DNA from: Candidatus Geothermocultor quzhuomuensis
Lineage (GTDB): Bacteria > Actinomycetota > Aquicultoria > Geothermocultorales > Geothermocultoraceae
NCBI GenBank assembly: GCA_015711795.1
Contig: JACVJC010000012.1
Span: 1 to 64,000 of the forward strand
Direction: 5' to 3'
Length of the DNA: 64,000 nucleotides
The first letter of the stretch is position 1; every line of letters starts with the position of its first letter. A model generated the notes under the pieces. It did no database searches and had not been told where the DNA came from. It saw only the letters and a list, made by a program, of their open reading frames with translations. Position numbers and translations under genes: made by a program. Below are positions 1 to 8,269 of this stretch, piece by piece.

Positions 1-388
<388 letters not shown>

Positions 389-470
389 TTTTTGACCAGA
401 GGTCAATCTTACACCATCTTCACTGGCTTCTCGCACGCTGTTTAGTTTTCAAGGTACAAAGTAAAAGTAT

Positions 471-499
471 ATTTTATCAATTTAATATATTTATGTCAA
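471..499 (-). promoter_or_regulatory. Strong sigma-70-type promoter of the rRNA operon
   Basis: On the minus strand a perfect -35 box TTGACA (494-499) is followed, after a 17-base AT-rich spacer, by TAAAAT (471-476). Transcription would start near 464, about 75 bases before the 16S 5' end, which is normal for rRNA precursors. Confidence 0.8.
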
Positions 500-513
500 C
501 AATTTCTTCTTTT

Positions 514-635
514 TTAAATATAAAACCGCCAAAGTGGCGGCGACTTTAAACTCACTATAGAGATAGTTAATAAACCTCTATAGAACATCGCCTCCACTTT
601 TATAAAATGTCAATCTTCTTTCTCCTCTTATCATT
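514..635 (-). promoter_or_regulatory. Structured leader with alternative hairpins and a possible leader peptide
   Basis: Downstream of the promoter at 642-670 the minus-strand RNA can fold in two mutually exclusive ways. Bases 588-597 can pair with 534-543 (GTGGAGGCGA with TCGCCGCCAC), enclosing an 8-bp hairpin formed by 555-562 and 576-583. Alternatively 526-531 pairs with 535-540 to make a terminator. A 24-codon reading frame (start 588, stop 514-516, ending WRFYI) begins just after GGAGG and runs through the terminator stem. This resembles transcription attenuators controlled by leader-peptide translation or by a ligand. No protein gene follows, only the 16S rRNA, so the regulated target is unclear; it could be a stand-alone small RNA. 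Function is inference. Confidence 0.5.
516..540 (-). terminator. Rho-independent terminator upstream of 16S
   Basis: On the minus strand CCGCCA and TGGCGG form a six-base stem with a three-base loop, followed by TTTTATATTT. It lies between the leader promoter and the rRNA promoter. It would end the leader transcript unless the alternative stem at 534-543/588-597 forms. Confidence 0.65.
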
Positions 636-641
636 AAGTTT

Positions 642-670
642 AAGATACCACTTAGTCTCCTTTATGTCAA
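642..670 (-). promoter_or_regulatory. Promoter of the leader RNA
   Basis: On the minus strand a perfect TTGACA (665-670), a 17-base spacer and TATCTT (642-647) predict a start near 635. The transcript would begin immediately before the structured leader. Confidence 0.6.
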
Positions 671-689
671 GAAATTAAAAAAATTTTTT

Positions 690-1162
690 TAAAAGAGAAA
701 GGCTATATCAAAAGTGATTTATAGGGATTTTTATAAGCAAATTTAATTTTTTTTGGGTCGGCTTTTCAAGTGAAATTATGACTCCTTAACTAAGTTTATT
801 GAGCCTAGAAAGTCAACCTTTAAGATAAAGGGGGAATTAAAATTACTTAAATTCACAATCTCACTAAACAATAAACTTCTCCTTCTCAAGCTGCCTATTC
901 CAATGTTCTTAAGAATTTGAGAACAAGATTGGGAGATAAGGTATCAGCTCTTCCCTTAAAGGTATTTAAAGATGTTCAAAATTTAAATCTATTTGGGACT
1001 GACAAAATAAATCTTTTTTTAATCTCACCCTTCTATTTCAACCTTTCTCTGAAATGAAAGAAAGCAAGTAAGTTCTAAATCCAGTCCCTATTTTAGTGGT
1101 TACACCTCCACCCTGCTGGTAAAGAGAAACTGTGGAGAGACTAAATAGAAAAATCATAACAA
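690..1162. other. AT-rich stretch without a recognisable gene
   Basis: I see no intact gene between the leader promoter and tyrS. A segment at about 870-1015 stays open on the plus strand, but both of its ends dissolve into noise. It contains a 30-base string (about 896-925) that recurs with one mismatch, inverted, at about 21073-21102. It may be a decayed coding remnant. Confidence 0.3.
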
Positions 1163-2416
1163 TTAATGACTAATTACTAATCGGGCAAATTTTCTCTTGC
1201 CGACTTGAATAATATCGTTTTCCTTTATTTTCAATTCTAATTCTGGTGACTTAATAATTTTATTATTAATTTTAACTCCACCCTGCTCTATCAAGCGCCT
1301 GGCATTACTGTTGCTTTTAGCAAAACCAATTGTCACTAAAAGTCTAACAACCCAAACTTTACTATTTTTAAAAATTTCTCTTGGTACCTTAAACTCAGGA
1401 ATCTCTGATGGCAGTTTTTTCTCCTTAAATACCCGATCAAACTCCGCTTGAGCCTCTAAAGCTGTTTTTCGGTCATAATAAAGCGTAACGATTTCTCTGC
1501 CGAGCCTTCTTTTAACTTCAGCAGGATGCAAAGTTCCATCGTTCAAGCCTTTTTCTATCTTTTTAACTTCATCTTCCTCTAAATTAGTTGCCAAGTTAAA
1601 GTAGCGTATCATTAATTCATCAGGAATTGACATAACTTTACCAAACATCTCCTTTGCCGGTTCGGTCAAACCAATATAATTTCCTAAGCTCTTGCTCATC
1701 CTTTGAACCCCATCAATGCCTTCAAGGATGGGCATAGTAATAACCACCTGTGGGTCCTGACCAAAATCTATCTGAAGACTTCGGCCCGCAAGCATATTAA
1801 ACTTCTGATCAGTACCACCTATCTCAACATCACTCTTTAAAGCTACTGAGTCATATCCTTGCATTACAGGGTAAAGAAATTCGTGAAGAAAAATAGGTGT
1901 TCCCTTTTGATAGCGAATTGAAAAATCGTCCCTTTCTAATAACCGAGCAATTGTGAATTTTGAAGTAAGCTTTAATAAATCATTAAAATTCATCTTGGAA
2001 AACCAACGACTGTTGTAATCAATTCTGGTTTTTTTGGGATCTAAAATTTTAAAAGCTTGGTCAGTATAAGTTTTCGCATTTTTTTCAATTTTTTTTGGAG
2101 AAAGTTGAGGCCGGGTAACCGACCGACCTGAAGGGTCTCCCACCCGAGCAGTATAATCTCCAATTAAAAGAATAACGATATGACCAAAATCTTGAAATTG
2201 TTTAAGCTTATGTAAGATAACCGCATGGCCAAGATGAAGATCAGGAGAAGTTGGGTCAACACCGAATTTTATTTTTAAAGGTTTATTCTGCTCAATTGAT
2301 TTTTTAATTTTTTTCTCAAAATCCTCTAAGGGAAGAATTTCCTCCATACCCCTAGAGATAATTTTAACCTGCTCATCAACTAATTTTTCTATCTTGCTTT
2401 TTTTACTGCTTTTCAT
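1163..2416 (-). CDS. tyrS: Tyrosyl-tRNA synthetase
   Basis: This enzyme charges tRNA-Tyr with tyrosine using ATP in the cytoplasm. The 417-residue protein has the class I signatures HLGH (residues 61-64, in the context [12 protein letters not shown]) and the KMSKS equivalent RMSKS (239-243). The tyrosine-binding region GGTDQKFN follows around residue 200. A C-terminal S4 RNA-binding domain spans about 350-415. The [12 protein letters not shown] form is typical of the TyrZ/Thermus-type branch rather than the E. coli type. It stands alone on the minus strand, separated from its neighbours by non-coding DNA on both sides. I saw no T-box in the upstream region. Confidence 0.97.
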   Translation of the reverse strand: MKSSKKSKIEKLVDEQVKIISRGMEEILPLEDFEKKIKKSIEQNKPLKIKFGVDPTSPDLHLGHAVILHKLKQFQDFGHIVILLIGDYTARVGDPSGRSVTRPQLSPKKIEKNAKTYTDQAFKILDPKKTRIDYNSRWFSKMNFNDLLKLTSKFTIARLLERDDFSIRYQKGTPIFLHEFLYPVMQGYDSVALKSDVEIGGTDQKFNMLAGRSLQIDFGQDPQVVITMPILEGIDGVQRMSKSLGNYIGLTEPAKEMFGKVMSIPDELMIRYFNLATNLEEDEVKKIEKGLNDGTLHPAEVKRRLGREIVTLYYDRKTALEAQAEFDRVFKEKKLPSEIPEFKVPREIFKNSKVWVVRLLVTIGFAKSNSNARRLIEQGGVKINNKIIKSPELELKIKENDIIQVGKRKFARLVISH

Positions 2417-2828
2417 CTTACAATCCTTTGTTGACTGATCTGCCCTCAGCTTTTAATTGAAATCAAAAGTTAAAAAATTAATAAACATATCATCTTTACG
2501 GTCTAGTCACCTGTCCGCCATCGTTATACTTAGGCATTGGCAAGCGATCCAGGGACTATTGTTCAGTAAATTTTGACCCTTGACCAGTCCTTAAACCTTC
2601 TCTTTTAAGCTGATTTTTGCATTTTGATTCTTTATTTTTTACTCAGCCTCAGCTTCTGCTTCAACCTTACTTATCTCTTTAATCCTGCCAATAACTTTAG
2701 AAATCTTATCATAAGCTTTCTTTGCTGTCTATTTAAACTTGCCAAGAACTCCCTGGTCTCTCCTAAAACTAGTTATAAGAGTTTCCACTTCACTTTGTTC
2801 ACCTATGATATAATTTAACCAGATAATT
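2417..2828 (-). pseudogene. Possible coiled-coil gene remnant upstream of tyrS
   Basis: On the minus strand about 2645-2818 reads as a charged helical segment (ITSFRRDQGVLGKFK, stop, TAKKAYDKISKVIGRIKE, then EAEAEAE and a stop) interrupted by one TAG. Around 2497-2560 another short segment reads SLDRLPMPKYNDGGQVTRP. I do not recognise the family. The composition looks like decayed coding sequence rather than random AT-rich DNA, but the evidence is weak. The region also contains the plus-strand promoter of the next gene: a TATAAT box at 2809-2814 lies only 15 bases before its ATG. Confidence 0.25.
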
Positions 2829-5306
2829 ATGTCTAGACGGAGCAGGAATAGAAGAAAAAAATGGAGTAATCAGAGAAAATTAAAAATTGTTATTTTGATT
2901 TCTTTTCTCTTTTTTCTCCCTTTTATTTTCCTCTTTGTTGCAGGAATTGTTTTCATCGCTGATAGCATTCGTGAGCTTCCTAATCTTGAAAAACAAGCTC
3001 TTGTCAACCCTGCTCAGACAACTAAAATATATGCTTCTGATGGAAGTTGGATTACCGACCTTTATGCTGAAGAAAACAGAGTTATTGTCCCCTTATCCAG
3101 CATTTCTCCGATTCTTAGAGATGCGGTTATCTCTATTGAAGATGAGAGATTTTACCGTCATCACGGAGTTGATTTAGAAGCAGTTGTAAGAGCACTTGTT
3201 GTTGATATCAAAACAGGAAGAAAAATTGAAGGTGGGAGCACTATAACCCAACAGTATGTAAGAAATATTTTCCTAACCCCCGAAAAAACTTTTAAGAGAA
3301 AAATTAAAGAAGCAGTTCTTGCTTTTCAAGTTGAAAATCTTTACAGTAAAGATAAAATTCTTGAAAAATATTTAAATACTGTTTATTTTGGTCAAGGATG
3401 CTATGGAATAGAAACAGCTTCTCAGGTCTTTTTTGGAAAATCAGCTAAAGACTTAACCTTACCAGAAGCAGCTCTTCTAGCTGGTGTCATTCGCTCACCT
3501 AATCGATATTCTCCCTATACCAATCCTCAGGATGCAAGAAAGAGGCGAAATATTGTCTTAAATAAAATGCTTGAGCTTGATTTTATTACGAAAGAAGAAG
3601 CAGAAAATGCTCAAAAATCTCCGCTGATAGTCAAGGCAATTGCCCAAAAGAAGTTATTAGCTCCTTATTTTGTTGAATATGTTAAACAAATCCTTCTTGA
3701 TAAATTTGGTGCAAATCTCGTTTTTAAAGGAGGATTAAGAGTTTATACCACAATTGATTTAAAGCTCCAATCGCTTGCTGAAAAAGCCGTTTGGGAAACC
3801 CTAAACAAGCCAAATGACCCGAGTGCGTCTTTAGTAGCTATTGACCCAAAAACTGGTTATATCAAAGCAATGGTTGGAGGGAGAGATTTTAGTAAACAAA
3901 AATTTAATCTAGCCGTTCAAGGAAAAAGACAAGCTGGTTCCTCCTTTAAAGTCTTTGTCTTAACAACCGCTATTGAAAAAGGAATTTCCCCAAGCAAAGT
4001 TTATGCTTCTTCCCCCGTTACCATTAAGCTTCCAGGAAAAGATTGGAAAGTTCGTAATGCTACTGAGGGAAGTGGAGGGGAACCTATGACTATTAGGCAA
4101 GCGACTATTCACTCAGTTAATGCCGTTTTTGCTCGACTAATCATGGATGTAAAACCTGAAAATGTCGTTAAGGTTGCAAAAAAGATGGGCATTATTAGCC
4201 CAATTGATCCTGTTCCTGCTATTGCCCTTGGGGGCTTAAGGGTTGGCGTTTCCCCACTTGAAATGGCTTCAGCCTTTGGCACTTTAGCCAACTCAGGAAT
4301 TCATGCAAAGCCAATTGCCATCACCAAGGTTACTGATGTCAAAGGAAAGATAATCTTCCAAAACAAAGTTTCAACTAATGAGGCTATTAATCCTGTTACT
4401 GCTTATTTAGTCAATGACATTTTAGAAGATGTCATTAAATATGGAACAGGAAGAAGAGCCAACATTGGAAGACCAGCAGCAGGCAAAACAGGAACAACTC
4501 AAAATTATCGTGATGCTTGGTTTGTTGGTTATACCCCTGATTTAGCTTGTGCTGTTTGGGTAGGATATCCCCACGGTCAAATTGAGATGAAAAACCTTCA
4601 TGGCTTTAGAAGAGTAGCTGGCGGTACCATCCCGGCTCAAATTTGGGCAAAATTTATGAAAAAAGCTCACGAAGGAATAGCAAAAAGTGAATTTTTACCC
4701 CTCAATGCAAAAATTTCCCGCATTAGAATCTGTGTTGAAAGTGGTCTTCGGGCTACTCCTTACTGCCCTGATACATCGGTAGGTATTTTTCTCAAAGGCC
4801 AAGGTCCAACAAAATATTGTAATATTCATTCAGGAGTTAAAGTGCCAAATGTAGTTGGTAAAACCTCTCATGAAGCAAGAAAAATTTTGAAGGAACTTAA
4901 TTTAAGGGTCAATTTGGTTGAAGTTTATAGCTCAAATATACCAGTCGGCCAAGTAGTAGCACAAGAACCTTCAGCTGGAACAAAAGTAGCTGAAGAATCA
5001 GTGGTAATGGTTAAGGTAAGTAAAGGTGCTGCTCCTAATCAAATACCATTTCCTTCTTTCATTAGTATCCCAGCCTCTCCTAAAGTAGATGAAACAGTCA
5101 CCTTCGATGCCACTTCTTCTAAGGACAGTGATGGAGAAATTGTCCTTTATAGCTGGAATTTTGGCGATGGTAATTCTGGTTCTTCTCAAACACCCCAAAT
5201 TACTCATAATTATAGTTCACCTGGTACCTATTCGGTTTCTTTAACTGTAACCGATGACCAAGGTGCTACTAGCTCAACGAGCTTAACCCTTACAGTTCTC
5301 CCATAA
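2829..5306 (+). CDS. Class A penicillin-binding protein with PASTA and PKD domains
   Basis: This is a bifunctional peptidoglycan synthase: glycosyltransferase polymerisation plus DD-transpeptidase cross-linking outside the membrane. A basic N-terminal tail precedes one membrane helix (about 19-44). The GT51 domain has the catalytic EDERFYRHHGVD block (from residue 104) and GGSTITQQ (135-142). The transpeptidase has SSFK (S371 nucleophile, K374), the SVN motif and KTGTT. Two domains follow: a PASTA domain (about 670-735, starting VPNVVGKTS) and a C-terminal PKD domain (about 742-825, with the core YSWNFGDG and the ending SVSLTVTDDQGATSS). PASTA tails are common on Gram-positive PBPs; an added PKD domain is unusual. 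No clear Shine-Dalgarno sequence is visible and the TATAAT box is very close, so the mRNA may be nearly leaderless. Confidence 0.95.
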   Translation: MSRRSRNRRKKWSNQRKLKIVILISFLFFLPFIFLFVAGIVFIADSIRELPNLEKQALVNPAQTTKIYASDGSWITDLYAEENRVIVPLSSISPILRDAVISIEDERFYRHHGVDLEAVVRALVVDIKTGRKIEGGSTITQQYVRNIFLTPEKTFKRKIKEAVLAFQVENLYSKDKILEKYLNTVYFGQGCYGIETASQVFFGKSAKDLTLPEAALLAGVIRSPNRYSPYTNPQDARKRRNIVLNKMLELDFITKEEAENAQKSPLIVKAIAQKKLLAPYFVEYVKQILLDKFGANLVFKGGLRVYTTIDLKLQSLAEKAVWETLNKPNDPSASLVAIDPKTGYIKAMVGGRDFSKQKFNLAVQGKRQAGSSFKVFVLTTAIEKGISPSKVYASSPVTIKLPGKDWKVRNATEGSGGEPMTIRQATIHSVNAVFARLIMDVKPENVVKVAKKMGIISPIDPVPAIALGGLRVGVSPLEMASAFGTLANSGIHAKPIAITKVTDVKGKIIFQNKVSTNEAINPVTAYLVNDILEDVIKYGTGRRANIGRPAAGKTGTTQNYRDAWFVGYTPDLACAVWVGYPHGQIEMKNLHGFRRVAGGTIPAQIWAKFMKKAHEGIAKSEFLPLNAKISRIRICVESGLRATPYCPDTSVGIFLKGQGPTKYCNIHSGVKVPNVVGKTSHEARKILKELNLRVNLVEVYSSNIPVGQVVAQEPSAGTKVAEESVVMVKVSKGAAPNQIPFPSFISIPASPKVDETVTFDATSSKDSDGEIVLYSWNFGDGNSGSSQTPQITHNYSSPGTYSVSLTVTDDQGATSSTSLTLTVLP

Positions 5307-5329
5307 AAAGTTTCCAAACTGGTGAACTA

Positions 5330-5760
5330 CTTAGCTCTTTAGCTTGAAGAATTCCTCAAAAATTTTTTTATCTCAGCAAATTACTTTAATTCTCCATTTC
5401 CCCGCTAAAATAATTCTTTTAAAACCCTTTTCTTCAAGAAGTCTTGCTTGTTTGAAATTGTGAAACATTTAATTGAGTACTGGCATGAAAAATTGCCCAT
5501 TTTTGAACAATAAAATACCATCCGCCTTAGTTTCAACCACTTTTTAGGTATTTAATTACTTCTTTCATTTCATCAGAGATAAGAATATTTAAAGGGTAAA
5601 TAAGTCTTAGCTCTTCTCAGATGAGCCAAATTAACTACTTTCTTTAATTCAGCTAAGGTCAAAGTTATTTTGCTTAGCGTCGGGCGTTAAATTCCTTCAA
5701 GATAAGGTAAACTGCACCAGTCTCATTTGAAAGGGTAGCTCTTAAAGAATCCTAGTAGCC
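5330..5760 (-). pseudogene. Decayed peptidase U32 family gene
   Basis: On the minus strand, fragments in shifting frames match the U32 peptidase N-terminal half in the right order. These are GAVYLILKEFNARR (near 5715), LTLAELKKVVNLAH (near 5650), a DEMKEVIKYLK segment (near 5570), KNGQFF/WAIFHASTQLNVS (near 5490) and FKQARLLEEKGFKRIILA (near 5440). In intact U32 proteins these correspond to the GADAVYLG, FTLEEL and HASTQLNVHN-type blocks. Many stops and frame changes interrupt them, so the gene is dead. It lies between the PBP and the NIF3 gene. Recognition rests on my knowledge of the family; a translated search would settle it. Confidence 0.6.
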
Positions 5761-5911
5761 AAAAGCTAAAAGCTCCAGAACGGATAGTTGTTAGTAGCTA
5801 ATATGAAAGTTCATAGTTATTACTTCTGCGAGGCTCATCAGAGCCAAAATAGTTTCTAGCTTTATCTTAAACTTTTTTAGTTTTTGAAGACTAATATCAG
5901 AAGGTGTGATT

Positions 5912-6871
5912 TTAGCTACGTTTGACTCTGGTTAAGCCAGAACAAGTCAGAATTTTTACTCCTCGCTTTTCAACTTGGTCAAGGAAAAGATTAAGCCCGA
6001 TATTATCTGAAGCAATATGACCAGCAATTATCACATTTACCTTTGATTCTTCAGCTTTCTTTTTTAATTTATCCCCCATATGCATACAAACTAAAGTGCC
6101 TACCCCAGCTTGAGCCAATTTTTCAATTGCTCCTTCTGGACCTTCAGTGCCACCAGTCATATCAACCATTATTTTTCCAGCTCTTTTCTCTGAATCACCC
6201 ACCAAAATGGTAGGACCAGCATTCTCATAGGATGCCCCCTTATATTCAGGAATTTTTTTAAGAAAATCAACCACCTCTCCCACTGTCTCTAAGGAATTTT
6301 GATCAACTTGCTTTTGCAAAAAATTGCTGACTAGGTTATCAGCTGGTGTATGAACGCTCATATAAGCAAAGTTAAGGAGACGGGCAGCATCAATTGCCCT
6401 TGCATGATTAACTGGTAAAAGGGAGCGGAAAACTTCTTTAGCTCTTTCACTAATTAAAACATCACCAATATTAATTGGCACACCGAATTTATGCCAGATA
6501 TCAGCTTGGAGTCCCATAACCTCATGAAGAGCTGCTAAAGCCTTTCCTTCTGGATGATGAGCTAAAAGCAAATCAATTTTTTCGCCTTTTTCTCTTAGGC
6601 GGTCAGCCAAAACAACTTCTCCAACTTCCAAATCAATCCCAGCTAAGATTCCCTTTACCTCAATCTCGGGGTCACCCGCCAAAACTCTAGTATCAGCATA
6701 GGGATTTTTAAGTTTATCTTTATCGAAAAACTTTTTATCTCCTTTATCCAGTTTTTGATAATCTTTTCTTGCCTTTTCTAAAACTTTTTTAACTTCCTTC
6801 CTTCCTCGAGGATCAGCCTCAACCCCCATCTTAATAGCTAACTCATAGATTTCTTTTAATTTCATTTTCAC
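5912..6871 (-). CDS. NIF3-like (NGG1p-interacting factor 3) family protein
   Basis: This 319-residue protein belongs to the NIF3/YbgI-like family of putative dinuclear-metal proteins; the physiological role of the family is unsettled. Visible family features are the ILAGIDL strand, the metal-ligand motif LLLAHHPEGKAL in the first half, and a C-terminal block with TLVCMHMGDKLK, NVIIAGHIASDNIGLN and a final TCSGLTRVK. The central part matches the long form of the family. An N-terminal extension of about 55 charged residues precedes the core. A 3-methyladenine glycosylase follows it on the opposite side of a short gap. Metal-dependent hydrolase activity is inference. Confidence 0.8.
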   Translation of the reverse strand: MKMKLKEIYELAIKMGVEADPRGRKEVKKVLEKARKDYQKLDKGDKKFFDKDKLKNPYADTRVLAGDPEIEVKGILAGIDLEVGEVVLADRLREKGEKIDLLLAHHPEGKALAALHEVMGLQADIWHKFGVPINIGDVLISERAKEVFRSLLPVNHARAIDAARLLNFAYMSVHTPADNLVSNFLQKQVDQNSLETVGEVVDFLKKIPEYKGASYENAGPTILVGDSEKRAGKIMVDMTGGTEGPEGAIEKLAQAGVGTLVCMHMGDKLKKKAEESKVNVIIAGHIASDNIGLNLFLDQVEKRGVKILTCSGLTRVKRS

Positions 6872-6906
6872 ACCTCATCTTTTTGCTACCAGCTTCAAAT
6901 AGGAAT

Positions 6907-7500
6907 TTATTTTTTTGATACATATTTATTGCCTTTAATATAGTACCTGAAGTTATCGAAAGGGTCTAGAGGAACGCCAATACGGGGGCTTTTGACAATA
7001 TCAAAACCTACAAAGCCATCATCGATAACCACGAGCCTCCCTTGAGTAATATCCCTTCGATTTAAGTCAAGAGTAATATCTAAAGCTTGCGTTAGCTTGG
7101 CAGGCCCATTAGTTAAATTTCTAAAGGTTGCTTTCGGCCTCCTCTTTATCATTAAATCAATGCCTTCTAACGGTTCAAGGGCTCGAATTAAAACTGCTCC
7201 AGCTTTTCCTTCTTCCTCAGTCACAATATTAAACAAATAGTGCATCCCATAGGTAAAATAAACATAGGCGTGGCCAGGTGGCCCAAACATAACTGAAGAA
7301 CGGGGAGTAGGACCCCGATGAGCATGACTAGCAATATCACCAGGACCAAAATAAGCTTCAGTCTCAACAATCCGCCCAGTCATCTTACCTTGCGAAGTTT
7401 CTCGCACTAAAAGCTTGCCCAAAAGCTCTTGGGCAACCAGCTTTGTATCCCGTTCATAAAAAGACCGCTCTAAGATTTTCATCTTATCTCCGTGTCTCAT
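6907..7500 (-). CDS. 3-methyladenine DNA glycosylase (AAG/MPG family)
   Basis: This enzyme removes alkylated purines such as 3-methyladenine from DNA, starting base-excision repair. The protein has the AAG-family core: ARELLGKLL-like (AQELLGKLLVRE), the catalytic region IVETEAYFGPGDIASHAHRG with the key Glu, MFGPPGHAYVYFTYGMHYLFN, and AGAVLIRALEPLEG. At about 190 residues it has normal bacterial length. The stretch before KILERSFYERDT is not conserved, so translation probably starts at the internal ATG at 7482 rather than at 7500. It lies just outside the restriction island. Confidence 0.93.
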   Translation of the reverse strand: MRHGDKMKILERSFYERDTKLVAQELLGKLLVRETSQGKMTGRIVETEAYFGPGDIASHAHRGPTPRSSVMFGPPGHAYVYFTYGMHYLFNIVTEEEGKAGAVLIRALEPLEGIDLMIKRRPKATFRNLTNGPAKLTQALDITLDLNRRDITQGRLVVIDDGFVGFDIVKSPRIGVPLDPFDNFRYYIKGNKYVSKK

Positions 7501-7581
7501 CGCTCGTCGCTCGAAAAACCCTTAACGAAAAGCCTTTAATGGATGACCTCGCCTATTTACTATACAATGAGCTATTTCTTC

Positions 7582-7716
7582 TTACAGCTTTTTTGACTTT
7601 TCCCGTTGGGATAAAGCACTTCCAGCACCCGTCTTCATAGTTTTACCAGTCTTTTTGGTCCGAAGAACCTTAGAAGCGGCTTTTGCAACTCTTGGACTTG
7701 TAACTTTATTTGCCAT
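7582..7716 (-). CDS. Small basic MANKVTS-type protein (44 aa)
   Basis: This short gene begins one base after the stop of the YgjP-like gene and encodes 44 residues. It starts MANKVTSPRVAKAASKVL, has a KTGKTMKTGAGSALSQ centre and ends EKSKKL. It resembles a small protein family I know from plasmids and accessory regions (xxVASKASKVL...AGSALSQ), whose function is unknown to me. It is rich in Lys, Ala and Ser and has no Cys or membrane segment. The tight spacing argues that it is the last gene of the restriction-modification operon. The family match is from memory. Confidence 0.6.
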   Translation of the reverse strand: MANKVTSPRVAKAASKVLRTKKTGKTMKTGAGSALSQREKSKKL

Positions 7717-7717
7717 T

Positions 7718-8269
7718 TCAAGCACCCCCTAAACTTTTGACTTCTTGAATCAAAAACCAGTAGGTAAATAGCTCTTTCTCCAACTCATCATGGTTATCAA
7801 AATATTTCGAGATTATATTCCAGAATCTTTCTTTGTGACCTCTTTCAATTAAATGAGTGGCTTCGTGAAAAACAACATACTCGATGAGCTTTTCAGGCAA
7901 ATGTTTCATCAAAGTATTGAAAGTTAGATTTTTCCTTGAGCTACAGCTAGCCCATTTGGTTCTCATTTTTCGGAACATAACTTTGTTCACTTCGACGCCA
8001 AGCTCCTTGGAGATTCTCTCTATACAAGAAAACACCAAACTTTTGAAATCTCCAACTGCGCGATTACAAATCTCTTTGCCAGCAGAATCTTTTAAACATT
8101 CTTTAATAAACTGCGATTTCCTCAATATCCACCTTTTGTGCTTGCTGAGAACAAAATCAGGGTCATATCCAGGAGGCAAAACAACTAAAAGTTCCTTGGT
8201 TCTAAACTCCAGCCGCGGATATCTTACCTTCCTAAATGAAACTTTATAATCTACTTGCTTTTGGTCCAT
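7718..8269 (-). CDS. YgjP/SprT-like zinc metalloprotease (DUF45)
   Basis: This 183-residue protein has the YgjP-like architecture (also called DUF45, M48-type): an N-terminal beta-rich part (YPRLEFRTKELLVVLPPG), then KMRTKWASCSSRKNLTFN, the zinc motif HEATH (in YVVFHEATHLIERGH) and a downstream HKERFW third-ligand block. The expected length is 160-240 residues. Its start overlaps the 3' end of hsdR by 26 bases, showing co-transcription. In many genomes such proteins sit directly next to hsdR, as here. Its role in the restriction system is not established; proteolytic control of the enzyme is a speculation. Confidence 0.88.
   Translation of the reverse strand: MDQKQVDYKVSFRKVRYPRLEFRTKELLVVLPPGYDPDFVLSKHKRWILRKSQFIKECLKDSAGKEICNRAVGDFKSLVFSCIERISKELGVEVNKVMFRKMRTKWASCSSRKNLTFNTLMKHLPEKLIEYVVFHEATHLIERGHKERFWNIISKYFDNHDELEKELFTYWFLIQEVKSLGGA

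Noticed and set aside
2417-2620. T-box or riboswitch ahead of tyrS
   Set aside because: No T-box sequence (AGGGTGGNACCGCG) or specifier-like domain was found; the structure is not convincing.
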